DNA from: Sphingobacteriaceae bacterium
Lineage (GTDB): Bacteria; Bacteroidota; Bacteroidia; Sphingobacteriales; Sphingobacteriaceae
Reading direction: 5' to 3'
Length of the DNA stretch: 56,091 bases
Assembly (NCBI GenBank): GCA_019751895.1
Contig: JAIEMU010000137.1
Coordinates: 1 to 56,091 of the forward strand
Made by a program: the position numbers and the translations under genes. Below the pieces are notes generated by a model that saw only the letters and a list, made by a program, of their open reading frames with translations, was not told where the DNA came from and made no database searches. Below, piece after piece: positions 1 to 8,646 of the stretch; positions within the stretch are counted from its first letter, which is position 1, and every line of letters begins with the position of its first letter.

Positions 1-578
1 CGGTTCATTAATAATCGTTTGGCGGTTATTGTACTTGCTTTTTTTTGTTCGTTGAGCAAAAGATTTAAACTCTCCATTTGCTTGTCAAACAATTTGTTTT
101 CTTGGTAATTGTTCCATTCGTTTAGGCTGTTCACAAACACCGAATAAGAATTATTGAGTTCGCCAAAAGAAAGTTCTTTGGGTAGTTTTTCGATAAAATA
201 GTTTGCTTTGGTGTGGTTGGGATTGAAACTTTTGAGTAAACTATTTAGGCTTTCTACGTGTTTAAAATTGGCGGCGTTTTGCAAATAAGCCACTACTTGA
301 TTTTCTTTTACAGCATCAAAATTATGGCTTTGGTATAATTTTAATTTTCCGTAAGTATTTGCCACCAATTTGATAGGAGCGTGATGTGCATTGATGGTAA
401 TTTGTCCCATCAACACATCGGGATAGCGAACCAACCAGCCAAACACAAGCAACAAAGCAAAGATGCCCCAAACCAAATTGCTTACCCAAAAACCAAATTT
501 TGTAGGCATCCGCTCAATGAGGTGTTGCACCTCTTCGGAGCGTTTGTGGGAATTATATTTTTCTATTTCTTCGTTCAT
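1..578 (-). CDS. HlyD-family / membrane-fusion secretion protein, N-terminal part (truncated by window edge)
   Basis: Minus-strand frame from ATG at 576-578 reads MNEEIEKYNSHKRSEEVQHLIERMPTKFGFWVSNLVWGIFALLLVFGWLVRYPDVLMGQITINAHHAPIKLVANTYGKLKLYQ...; one N-terminal TM then a lipoyl/barrel-like start; directly downstream of the C39 ABC exporter on the same strand. Not in supplied ORF list. Confidence 0.8.
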   Translation of the reverse strand, partial: MNEEIEKYNSHKRSEEVQHLIERMPTKFGFWVSNLVWGIFALLLVFGWLVRYPDVLMGQITINAHHAPIKLVANTYGKLKLYQSHNFDAVKENQVVAYLQNAANFKHVESLNSLLKSFNPNHTKANYFIEKLPKELSFGELNNSYSVFVNSLNEWNNYQENKLFDKQMESLNLLLNEQKKASTITAKRLLMN

Positions 579-592
579 AAAATTTAGTTTTT

Positions 593-2794
593 TTAGTTCG
601 TCATTTCTGTTTGCGACTGTTGCAATTGAAAATACCTGCCTTTTTGTTCCATCAAGGTTTCGTGGTTTCCAATTTCTACCACCATACCTGCCTGCATGAC
701 TACAATTTGGTCGGCTTTGCGAATGGTACTCATGCGGTGCGCCACTACAATTACCGTTTTGTGTTTAAAAACAGCGTCTAAGGCGGTTACTATTTTTTGT
801 TCGTTAAGGGTATCCAAACTGTTGGTAGCTTCATCAAAAAATAGATAGTCAGGATTTTTATACAAAGCCCTTGCTATCAAAATACGTTGCTTTTGTCCAC
901 CACTCAATCCTCGTCCTTGTTCGCCCATCATGGTTTGGTAGCCCAAAGGCAAAGCCTCTATTTCTTGGGCAATGTTTGCGGTGTCTAAGGCTTTTTTCAG
1001 CTTTGTATAGTCTATTTTTTCATCATCTAGCACTACATTGTTTAAAATTGTATCGTTAAAAATTTTACCATCCTGCATCACCGTTCCACATTGGTCTCGC
1101 CATTGTTTCAAGCCAATGTTGTTTACATTCATGTTGCCGATTTTAATTTCGCCATAACTGGGTTTATACAAGCGCAAGAGCAGTTTCAACAAAGTGGATT
1201 TTCCACTACCACTATCGCCCACAATGGCGGTAACCTTACCTTCGGGAATGATGAGCCGAATGCCTTTTAAAATAATGGGACCCGTGGGCGTGTATTGAAA
1301 AGATACATTGTTGATAATTAAACTTTTGTTTTCGGGTAGTTCTATGGCATTGTCGCCCACACCTTCGTGTTCGTCTTCCAATTGATGAATTTCGTTGAGG
1401 CGTAGAAAACTAATTTTAGCAAATTGAAACGAAATAATAAACTGAATAAATTGTACCACAGGCGCATTGAGCATACCGATGATAAACTGGGTAGAAATCA
1501 TCACGCCGAAAGTCATCTCACCAGCGATTACCGCTTTGGCACAGAAAAAAGTGATGAACAAATTTTTGAGGTTGTCGATAAACTGCGCCCCTAAGTTTTG
1601 CATGTTGGTAATGTTGAGCACCTTTAAATTTACGTTGTAAAGCCTAGCTTGTATGTTTTCCCATTTCCAGCGTTTGGGTTTTTCGTTGTTGTTTAGTTTA
1701 ATGTCTTGAATGCTGGCAATCGTTTCCACCCAATAACTTTGATTTTTGCTTTCTAGCTCAAAATATTCCCAATCCAATTTTTTACGGATGCTCAAAAACG
1801 CCATTACCCAAAGCACATACAATACACTACCTGTCAAAAAAATATAAAAAATAACTGTGTTGTAGAAAAACAGCACTACGCCAAACACCAAAAAGGTAAG
1901 TCCCGAAAACAACATATTGAACGAGTTGTTCATCATAAAACTGCGAATACGCTCGTGGTCTTGTGCCCTTTGCAAAATATCGCCCGTCATCTTGTTTTCA
2001 AAAAAGGTAATCGGCAAAACCATCAATTTGATTAAATAATCGGAAATTAAAGCAATGTTGATTCTACTCGTAAGGTGCAACAAAATCCAATCTCGTACCA
2101 TATTGCTCAGCAAGATGCTTACATAAATGGCAATATTAGCGATGAGCACGATGTTGATAAAATCGATGTCGTGGGTTTGTATGCCTACATCAATTACCGC
2201 TTTGCTCACAAAAGGCAAAAAACCTTGCAAAATAGTAACCAACAACATCACCGCTCCCAACTGCCAAAAACTTTTGCGGTAGGGTTTAAAATACGCCAAA
2301 AACTTACCAAAAGTTTGTTTTCTGTTTTGCTGTTCGTGAGCTTGTTTTTGGTAAAAATCGGCTTGCGGACTAAATAGCATCACTTGTCCTGTGGTTTGTT
2401 GTTTGAGCCATTTTTTTGCAAACTCGGCAGGACTATACGATACATAGCCTTTGGCAGGGTCGGATACCGAAATACTTCCTTTTTTTTCGTTGCCCGATAC
2501 TTTATACACCACTATAAAATGGCTATCATCCCAATGCACAATGGCAGGTAGAGGTATTTTGTGCAACAAATCGTGTACAGAGGCTTGTGTAGATAAACTC
2601 CGTAAACCGATAAATTCGCCTGCATAGCTCAAATCCAAAAAGCTAACGCCTTCTTTGGTGATGCCACATTTATCTCTCAAATATTGCAAACTATAAAACT
2701 TGCCGTAGTATTTGGCTAGCATTTTTAAACACGCAGGACCACAATCCATCATATCCAACTGCCTATCGTTGGGAAATTTTCTAAAGCCTATCAT
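593..2794 (-). CDS. Peptidase C39 domain-containing ABC transporter (bacteriocin/GG-peptide exporter)
   Basis: N-terminal C39 motif MMDCGPACLKMLAKYYGK, HWDDSHFIVVYKV (His) and SDPAKGYV (Asp); TM region; Walker A GDSGSGKST, signature LSGGQKQR, Walker B YLFFDEATNSLD. Confidence 0.95.
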   Translation of the reverse strand: MIGFRKFPNDRQLDMMDCGPACLKMLAKYYGKFYSLQYLRDKCGITKEGVSFLDLSYAGEFIGLRSLSTQASVHDLLHKIPLPAIVHWDDSHFIVVYKVSGNEKKGSISVSDPAKGYVSYSPAEFAKKWLKQQTTGQVMLFSPQADFYQKQAHEQQNRKQTFGKFLAYFKPYRKSFWQLGAVMLLVTILQGFLPFVSKAVIDVGIQTHDIDFINIVLIANIAIYVSILLSNMVRDWILLHLTSRINIALISDYLIKLMVLPITFFENKMTGDILQRAQDHERIRSFMMNNSFNMLFSGLTFLVFGVVLFFYNTVIFYIFLTGSVLYVLWVMAFLSIRKKLDWEYFELESKNQSYWVETIASIQDIKLNNNEKPKRWKWENIQARLYNVNLKVLNITNMQNLGAQFIDNLKNLFITFFCAKAVIAGEMTFGVMISTQFIIGMLNAPVVQFIQFIISFQFAKISFLRLNEIHQLEDEHEGVGDNAIELPENKSLIINNVSFQYTPTGPIILKGIRLIIPEGKVTAIVGDSGSGKSTLLKLLLRLYKPSYGEIKIGNMNVNNIGLKQWRDQCGTVMQDGKIFNDTILNNVVLDDEKIDYTKLKKALDTANIAQEIEALPLGYQTMMGEQGRGLSGGQKQRILIARALYKNPDYLFFDEATNSLDTLNEQKIVTALDAVFKHKTVIVVAHRMSTIRKADQIVVMQAGMVVEIGNHETLMEQKGRYFQLQQSQTEMTN

Positions 2795-2918
2795 TCTATT
2801 TTTTTTCAGCTCGCCAAATTATGTTTTTTTTTGAAAATTCTGTTTTGACTTATGAAAATTATTTTTTTATTTAGGGAAAACAATTAACTAATGTATTAAT
2901 TTTTAAAACAACTAAATT

Positions 2919-3551
2919 ATGAAACCAAAAAGATTAACTTTTGAGCAAGCCTTAGAAGAATTTGCACCGCTCAGCGAAAACCAAATGAGAGCAACTGTGG
3001 GGGGAACGTTTGAATACATTGATGGAAATGACAGTTCCTCTTATGAATTCCCTGAACGTCGTCATTATAGTATTAATAACTATAGCAGTGATAGTTATTG
3101 GCAAAACCCATTTTGGTCAAGTGGTGGAGGCGGTGGCGGAGGTGGTGGTGGATACACCCCAAATAATTCGTACAGTTACAACTCTGCAAATGATTATTAT
3201 GAGGGTAATTTAAACGAGGTGACTATTGTGGGGCATAAAAGTGGTGGGTATAGTGGATATGATGCTTTTCAAACGATGATGGGTGCATTAGGTTATACGA
3301 ATGATATTGCAAAAAGTTCTGCGGAGTTTGCTAAATTAGGGGAATTCGCAAAGGTTTTTGGAAAAGCAGGTTATGGTTTTACCGCTTTTGATGTAGGAGG
3401 GAATATTAAAGAGATGATCGATAATGGATATAATCATGAAGATTTTGCACAAATTATATTAGCTGGAGGATTATTACTTTTAGCACCAGAAGTAGCTGCT
3501 GTAGGAAGTACTTTTGCATTTGGTTGGAGTGTTTATGAACAAATAAGATAA
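2919..3551 (+). CDS. Double-glycine-leader secreted protein, putative bacteriocin/contact toxin with Gly/Ala-rich hydrophobic C-terminus
   Basis: N-terminus MKPKRLTFEQALEEFAPLSENQMRATVGG|T fits a C39-processed GG leader; Gly10 linker; NLNEVTIVGHK motif; C-terminus AQIILAGGLLLLAPEVAAVGSTFAFGWSVYEQIR; divergent from the C39 exporter. Confidence 0.75.
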   Translation: MKPKRLTFEQALEEFAPLSENQMRATVGGTFEYIDGNDSSSYEFPERRHYSINNYSSDSYWQNPFWSSGGGGGGGGGGYTPNNSYSYNSANDYYEGNLNEVTIVGHKSGGYSGYDAFQTMMGALGYTNDIAKSSAEFAKLGEFAKVFGKAGYGFTAFDVGGNIKEMIDNGYNHEDFAQIILAGGLLLLAPEVAAVGSTFAFGWSVYEQIR

Positions 3552-3553
3552 TA

Positions 3554-3979
3554 ATGATACGATTATTAACAACATACTATTATGTTTTTTTAGAGCATCA
3601 TGATAGAATATCTCGAAAAAGGAAAAATCCTTATGATGCTTGGTTTCCAGCTTTAATTATTGTTACACTTTCATTATTAATGACTTTATTTGGTATTTGT
3701 ATTGCGATAGAAAATTTATTGAAAGTTTCATTATTTAAAATAAGTAAATTTGGGAACTACTTTGTTTTGGGGCTAATTTTTTATTTATTGTATTATGTTT
3801 TAATTAAAAAAAATCCAAATAACAAAGTGTTTAGTGAAAAAGTAAAACAAGAATTGGATATTACTACAAAAACGAGAATCATTGCCTATAGCGTTTTTGT
3901 TTTAAGTTTTTTATTTCCGTGTTTCATTTTGTGGCTAAAGACTTTTACGAGTGGGAAACCTATTCCTTGGCACAACTAA
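3554..3979 (+). CDS. Small multi-TM protein, candidate immunity protein 1
   Basis: Starts 2 nt after the effector stop; several hydrophobic helices; paralogous to the next two ORFs (LLTTYYYVFLE N-terminus; P-NNKVF-E-VK-ELxIT motif). Confidence 0.7.
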   Translation: MIRLLTTYYYVFLEHHDRISRKRKNPYDAWFPALIIVTLSLLMTLFGICIAIENLLKVSLFKISKFGNYFVLGLIFYLLYYVLIKKNPNNKVFSEKVKQELDITTKTRIIAYSVFVLSFLFPCFILWLKTFTSGKPIPWHN

Positions 3980-3990
3980 TTAAATTTCAT

Positions 3991-4027
3991 CTTGCTTTGG
4001 TTTTTATTCCAAAGCAAGATTTTTTTT
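3991..4027 (+). terminator. Intrinsic terminator after candidate immunity gene 1
   Basis: Perfect inverted repeat CTTGCTTTGG-tttttatt-CCAAAGCAAG followed by a T-tract. Confidence 0.75.
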
Positions 4028-4031
4028 GTTT

Positions 4032-4130
4032 TTGCTCCCTGCTTGTTCTGCTGAGCATATTGTAACTGTGTTTGGAGGTGCAATTTTAGCGGGTTCTGAA
4101 ATTTATGAATCTTATAGGGATGCTCATTAA
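4032..4130 (+). pseudogene. Orphan effector C-terminal remnant 1 (no start codon)
   Basis: Frame reads LLPACSAEHIVTVFGGAILAGSEIYESYRDAH*, similar in size, composition and position to effector tail LLLLAPEVAAVGSTFAFGWSVYEQIR*; ends 7 nt before the next membrane-protein ATG. Confidence 0.55.
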
Positions 4131-4137
4131 AAAAAAG

Positions 4138-4542
4138 ATGATTAGAAAACTACTAACAACCTATTATTATGTATTTTTAGAAATATATGCCAAATATAAG
4201 GATTCAACACCTTGGTGGGGAGCTACTCTTATTGTAGCGTTGACATTTGTTCTTTTATTAATGTGCTTAGAAATAACACTTAGGATATTTAATATTGATA
4301 TAATACAATATCATAATAAATTATTTAACCTTATTTTAATGTCTATAATTCTTTACGCTACTTATTATTACTTAATCGTAAAATGTCCAAGTAATAAAGT
4401 ATTTGATGAGGAGGTAAAAAAAGAACTCGGTATAACTAAAAACAGAAAATACATTGTATTTTCTATCTTTATAGCACTTTTAGCTTTTACTATTTTAATG
4501 GGGATATTTAAAAGTAATTTTCGAATACTTTTAAATAATTAA
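4138..4542 (+). CDS. Small multi-TM protein, candidate immunity protein 2
   Basis: MIRKLLTTYYYVFLEIYAKYKD...; paralog of 3554-3979 and 4701-5111. ATG at 4138 preferred over the ORF-track start at 4105 because it aligns with the paralogs. Confidence 0.7.
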   Translation: MIRKLLTTYYYVFLEIYAKYKDSTPWWGATLIVALTFVLLLMCLEITLRIFNIDIIQYHNKLFNLILMSIILYATYYYLIVKCPSNKVFDEEVKKELGITKNRKYIVFSIFIALLAFTILMGIFKSNFRILLNN

Positions 4543-4554
4543 AATTTAAAAATT

Positions 4555-4589
4555 TTGCTTTGGAATAAAAAACAAAGCAAGATTTTTTT
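4555..4589 (+). terminator. Intrinsic terminator after candidate immunity gene 2
   Basis: TTGCTTTG-gaataaaaaa-CAAAGCAA followed by ga-TTTTTTT; degenerate copy of the terminator at 3991. Confidence 0.65.
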
Positions 4590-4593
4590 GTTT

Positions 4594-4692
4594 TTGCTCC
4601 CTGCTTGTTCTGCTGAGCATATTGTAACTGTATTTTGGGGTGCAATTTTAGCGGGTTCTGAAATTTATGAATCTTATAGAGATGCTTATTAG
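4594..4692 (+). pseudogene. Orphan effector C-terminal remnant 2 (no start codon)
   Basis: LLPACSAEHIVTVFWGAILAGSEIYESYRDAY*; differs from remnant 1 at about 6 of 99 nt; ends 8 nt before ATG of third membrane protein. Confidence 0.55.
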
Positions 4693-4700
4693 GAAAAAAG

Positions 4701-5111
4701 ATGATTAGAAAACTATTAACAACTTATTATTATGTTTTTTTAGAAGTGTACACAAAAATAAACAAAGATTCAGAGCCTTGGTGGAAATGTTTTTGTATTG
4801 TTGGATTAACTATAGATCTCTTTTTGTTTTGTATAGGCATAATAGTGGATGTATATTTCAAAACATCTGTTATGAAAAATCATAGTAAATTTTCAATATT
4901 TGTATTTATTGTTTTAACAGGATATTTGTTATATCATTATTTAATAGTAAAATGCCCAAATAATAAAATATTTGATGAAGAAGTTAAAAAAGAATTAGGT
5001 ATCACTAAAAATACCAAGTATATCGCATTTGCTATCCCTATACTGCTTCTAGCTTTTATTATTTTAATGGGGTTAATAAAAAGTGATTTTCGGATACTTT
5101 TACATAATTAA
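4701..5111 (+). CDS. Small multi-TM protein, candidate immunity protein 3
   Basis: MIRKLLTTYYYVFLEVYTKINKDSEPWW...LIVKCPNNKIFDEEVKKELGITKNTKYIAFAIP; paralog of the two preceding ORFs. Confidence 0.7.
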   Translation: MIRKLLTTYYYVFLEVYTKINKDSEPWWKCFCIVGLTIDLFLFCIGIIVDVYFKTSVMKNHSKFSIFVFIVLTGYLLYHYLIVKCPNNKIFDEEVKKELGITKNTKYIAFAIPILLLAFIILMGLIKSDFRILLHN

Positions 5112-5133
5112 TTACCCCCAACCCTACCCTCAA

Positions 5134-5172
5134 AACTCCGTTCAGATTTTAAATTTGAACGGAGTTTTTTTT
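5134..5172 (+). terminator. Intrinsic terminator closing the effector/immunity array
   Basis: AACTCCGTTCA-gattttaaatt-TGAACGGAGTT followed by TTTTTT. Confidence 0.8.
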
Positions 5173-5240
5173 GTAAAAAAAACTTTGTAGCTACGCCATT
5201 TATAGCGTGGTGTACAAGTGTCTGAGATAAACAATAGCCA

Positions 5241-5273
5241 AGCGTTTAGACCTTTCGTTCCTCATGGTGACAA
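5241..5273 (-). repeat. Degenerate copy of interspersed repeat TTGTCAYCCTGAGGAAcGAAgGRTCTAATCG
   Basis: Minus strand reads TTGTCACCATGAGGAACGAAAGGTCTAAACGCT; compare copies at 35061, 35191, 36451, 36591. Confidence 0.6.
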
Positions 5274-5389
5274 AAAAAAACATTGTTTTCAGGAAAAACA
5301 ATTCATCAAATATTTACCTTTAGCAATTAAATTTTGACGGATGCGGATAATTCCTGTATTTGATTGAATTAATTTAAAAAAGAATAAAA

Positions 5390-5734
5390 ATGGCAAAATT
5401 AGTAGAAGAATTTAATAACTATCGTACCAAAATGAACGATAGAATTATGGAAACGGCAAACACAAACATTAAACGTTTTTTTGCATTAGACACCACCACT
5501 TATGCAGATGGCGCTTTGAATGTAAAAACCAAGGAAATGCTAGGTTTGGTTGCCTCAATGGTTTTGCGTTGTGATGATTGTATCAAATATCATTTAGAAA
5601 AATGCTTCAACGAAGGCGTTAATAATGAAGAAATAAACGAAGTTTTTATGATTGCCAATTTAGTGGGCGGTTCAATTGTGATTCCTCATTATCGTAGAGC
5701 AGTAGAGTTTTGGGACGAGTTGAATGCAAAATAA
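5390..5734 (+). CDS. Carboxymuconolactone decarboxylase (AhpD-like) family protein
   Basis: CxxC motif in MVLRCDDCIKYHLEKCFNEGVNNEEINEVFMIANLVGG, typical of CMD/AhpD family. Confidence 0.85.
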   Translation: MAKLVEEFNNYRTKMNDRIMETANTNIKRFFALDTTTYADGALNVKTKEMLGLVASMVLRCDDCIKYHLEKCFNEGVNNEEINEVFMIANLVGGSIVIPHYRRAVEFWDELNAK

Positions 5735-6881
5735 ATTTAATACGAAATTGACAGGGATTTACATTCATATTCCATTTTGCAAAAAGGCTTGTCACTATTG
5801 TGACTTCCATTTTTCTACCTCTTTGAAATATTTGGACGAGATGGTGGATGCAATTTGCAAAGAAATTGTATTGAAAAAAGATAGGGTAGAAGGGCAAATA
5901 TCTAGTATTTATTTTGGCGGCGGAACACCTTCCATTTTGCCTTACAACGCTTTGCAAAAAATTTTCGATACCATTATCAATAATTTTTCGATAGCAAGTG
6001 ATGCCGAAATTACCATCGAAACCAATCCAGATGATTTGACAACTGCAAAAATCAAAGAATTTAGATTGCTGCCCATCAATCGATTTAGTATTGGGGTGCA
6101 ATCTTTTTTTAATGAAGATTTAATCTGGATGAATCGAGCACACAATGCAACGGAAGCCGAAAATTCGATTAAAAGAAGCCAAGATGCAGGCTTTGAAAAT
6201 CTTAGTGTGGATTTAATTTATGGTTATCCTTTGCTGACCAATCAAAAATTATTGTCCAACATTCAAACCTTAAACAACCTTCAAATTCCCCACATTTCGG
6301 CTTATTCGTTGACGGTAGAAGACAAAACAGCTTTGGCAAGTTTTATTAAAAAAGGGGTGCAAAAACCATTAAATGAACAGCAAAGTGCGGAACAGTTTAG
6401 TTTAGTGAGCGAAACTTTGCAACGGGCGAATTATCATCATTATGAGATTTCTAATTATAGTTTGCCTGATAGATATGCGGTACACAACACCAATTATTGG
6501 CGAGGGGTTTCTTATCTAGGCATTGGACCATCTGCTCACGGTTATGATGGTTACAACCGATATATAAATATTGCCAACAACGCACTTTATTTGGCGCAGA
6601 TGAGAGAAGGGAAATTGCCTGAAAGCGTGGAAGAATTAAGTGAATTTGATAATTTTAACGAGTACATTATGACTTCACTACGCACCATGTGGGGCATAGA
6701 TTTAGCATTTGTTAAGACTAAATTTTCAACTAAAATCTTCAATCAATTGATGCAAGAAGTTAGCCAATTTGTAGCAAAAGAACAAATTGAATTGACAGAC
6801 AAAAACATCATTTTGACTGAAAAAGGTAAGCTTTTTGCAGATGATATTGCAGCCTCTTTGTTTGTTGTGGATAAAAAATAG
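5724..6881 (+). CDS. hemW: Radical SAM heme chaperone HemW (coproporphyrinogen III oxidase-like)
   Basis: GIYIHIPFCKKACHYCDFHFSTS radical SAM CxxxCxxC, FGGGTPSIL, GVQSF, ISAYSLTVE motifs. Confidence 0.93.
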   Translation: MQNKFNTKLTGIYIHIPFCKKACHYCDFHFSTSLKYLDEMVDAICKEIVLKKDRVEGQISSIYFGGGTPSILPYNALQKIFDTIINNFSIASDAEITIETNPDDLTTAKIKEFRLLPINRFSIGVQSFFNEDLIWMNRAHNATEAENSIKRSQDAGFENLSVDLIYGYPLLTNQKLLSNIQTLNNLQIPHISAYSLTVEDKTALASFIKKGVQKPLNEQQSAEQFSLVSETLQRANYHHYEISNYSLPDRYAVHNTNYWRGVSYLGIGPSAHGYDGYNRYINIANNALYLAQMREGKLPESVEELSEFDNFNEYIMTSLRTMWGIDLAFVKTKFSTKIFNQLMQEVSQFVAKEQIELTDKNIILTEKGKLFADDIAASLFVVDKK

Positions 6882-6887
6882 AGATTT

Positions 6888-7769
6888 TTAAAAATCAAAT
6901 AAATGTTTTTCGGCGTGATACGAAGAACGCACCAATGGGCCACTCTCTACATATTTCAATCCTTTGGCTAATCCTATTTCTTTATACTTCGCAAATTGGT
7001 CTGGGTGTATCCATTCCACTACAGGATGATGGTTTTTGGTTGGTTGTAAATATTGTCCTAGGGTTAAAATATGAACGCCATTGGCTACCAAATCATCCAT
7101 AGCTTCTATGATGTCTTCTTCGGTTTCGCCCAAACCAAGCATAATGCCTGTTTTTGTTCTTAAACCAAAGTCCGAAATCTGTTTTAAACATTCCAAACTT
7201 CTGTCATACTTAGCTTGAATACGCACTTGTTTGGTTAGTCTTTTTACAGTTTCCACATTGTGAGAAACCACCTCAGGTCTTTCAGCCAACACACGGTGTA
7301 AATTATCCCATTGACCTTTAAAATCTGGCAACAAAGTTTCCAAAGTTGTTTGAGGGCTTTCTCGTCTGATAGCCTGTAAAGTTTCAGCCCAAATAATTGA
7401 GCCACCATCTTTCAAATCATCTCTATCTACGGAAGTAATTACGCAATGTTTTACTTCCATTAGTTTCACTGAATTGGCTACTCTATTCGGTTCGTCGGTA
7501 TCAACCGCTAAAGGGCGACCTGTAGCAACGGCACAAAACGAACAAGAACGGGTGCAAATATTGCCCAAAATCATAAATGTAGCTGTGCCTGCTCCCCAAC
7601 ATTCGCCCATATTTGGACAATTCCCACTTTCACAAATGGTGTGTAATTTGTGGTTATCTACTAAAGAACGTACATGTGCATATTCTTTTCCAACAGGAAG
7701 TTTTACGCGTAGCCAATCGGGTTTGCGTTTCACTTCAGTTTCGGTGCCAATTACAGGTAATGATATCAT
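6888..7769 (-). CDS. lipA: Lipoyl synthase
   Basis: [13 protein letters not shown] and [14 protein letters not shown] cysteine motifs; [27 protein letters not shown]. Confidence 0.97.
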   Translation of the reverse strand: MISLPVIGTETEVKRKPDWLRVKLPVGKEYAHVRSLVDNHKLHTICESGNCPNMGECWGAGTATFMILGNICTRSCSFCAVATGRPLAVDTDEPNRVANSVKLMEVKHCVITSVDRDDLKDGGSIIWAETLQAIRRESPQTTLETLLPDFKGQWDNLHRVLAERPEVVSHNVETVKRLTKQVRIQAKYDRSLECLKQISDFGLRTKTGIMLGLGETEEDIIEAMDDLVANGVHILTLGQYLQPTKNHHPVVEWIHPDQFAKYKEIGLAKGLKYVESGPLVRSSYHAEKHLFDF

Positions 7770-7898
7770 GCGGCAAAGTTAACAATACAAAATTTAATTT
7801 TGCACTCTTAAATGGGAATGTTTTATATACTTGCTTTTATTTTTTGCTAGATTTGATAAAAAATCGAATTAAACTAAAATATTAAAACAAAATAAATT

Positions 7899-8306
7899 AT
7901 GGCAACTTCAAAAATTACTTACAAAGGACAATTAAGAACCAGTTCAATTCATTTGGCTTCAGGCAATGAAATTATTACCGATGCGCCTATTGATAATCAT
8001 GGGAAAGGAGAAGCGTTTTCTCCTACGGATTTATTGGCTACTTCACTTGGAAACTGTATGTTGACAATTATGGGAATAGCAGCGAACACACAAGGCTTTT
8101 CTATCGATGGAGCTACGGTAGAAGTGACTAAAATTATGGCAGAAAACCCTCGTAGAGTAGGTGAAATTGTGTTGAATTTTGAATTTCCTGCAAACAATTA
8201 TACAGACAAGGACAAAAAAGTATTGAGTGTTTCGGCAAATACGTGCCCTGTGATTTATAGTTTACATCCTGAGATTAAGAAAACAATAGATTTTAAGTTT
8301 TTGTAA
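7899..8306 (+). CDS. OsmC family protein
   Basis: FSPTDLLATSLGNCMLTIMGI... CPVIYSLHPEI motifs. Confidence 0.9.
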   Translation: MATSKITYKGQLRTSSIHLASGNEIITDAPIDNHGKGEAFSPTDLLATSLGNCMLTIMGIAANTQGFSIDGATVEVTKIMAENPRRVGEIVLNFEFPANNYTDKDKKVLSVSANTCPVIYSLHPEIKKTIDFKFL

Positions 8307-8309
8307 AAC

Positions 8310-8642
8310 TTAAATAATTTTTGCTGCAATTTCCTCAGCATCAATATCACTGTGGGTTGCAGTGAAAATACATTCTCCGTTTTTAATCAATAAAACTTGT
8401 GGAGATTGGTGTGTTATAGAAAATAAAGTAGCAATTTGATTAGAAATCTCTCTAAAATTAAGTAAATCTAAGTAATAAATAGCTGTTTTTTCGGGAATAG
8501 CATCGCTGTACAATTCGAATTGTTTTTTAGCCATTAAGCTAACAGAACAGCGGGTGCTGTGCTTAAAAATAAGGCTATAATCACTCGATTTTTTAATTTC
8601 TTCGAGTTGATTATCGGTTTGAAGGGCGATCCAGTTGGTCAT
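8310..8642 (-). CDS. ytxJ: Bacillithiol system redox-active protein YtxJ-like
   Basis: LIFKHSTRCSVSLMAKKQFE, HQSPQVLLIKNG, TATHSDI typical of YtxJ/DUF2847. Confidence 0.85.
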   Translation of the reverse strand: MTNWIALQTDNQLEEIKKSSDYSLIFKHSTRCSVSLMAKKQFELYSDAIPEKTAIYYLDLLNFREISNQIATLFSITHQSPQVLLIKNGECIFTATHSDIDAEEIAAKII

Positions 8643-8646
8643 TTGA

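Noticed and set aside
4105-4137. Upstream start (MNLIGMLIKKK) for candidate immunity protein 2
   Set aside because: The extension overlaps the toxin-tip remnant in another frame and is absent from paralogs; ATG at 4138 aligns with them.
5646-6101. 151-aa minus-strand ORF opposite hemW
   Set aside because: Overlaps the well-supported radical SAM frame; no family signature.
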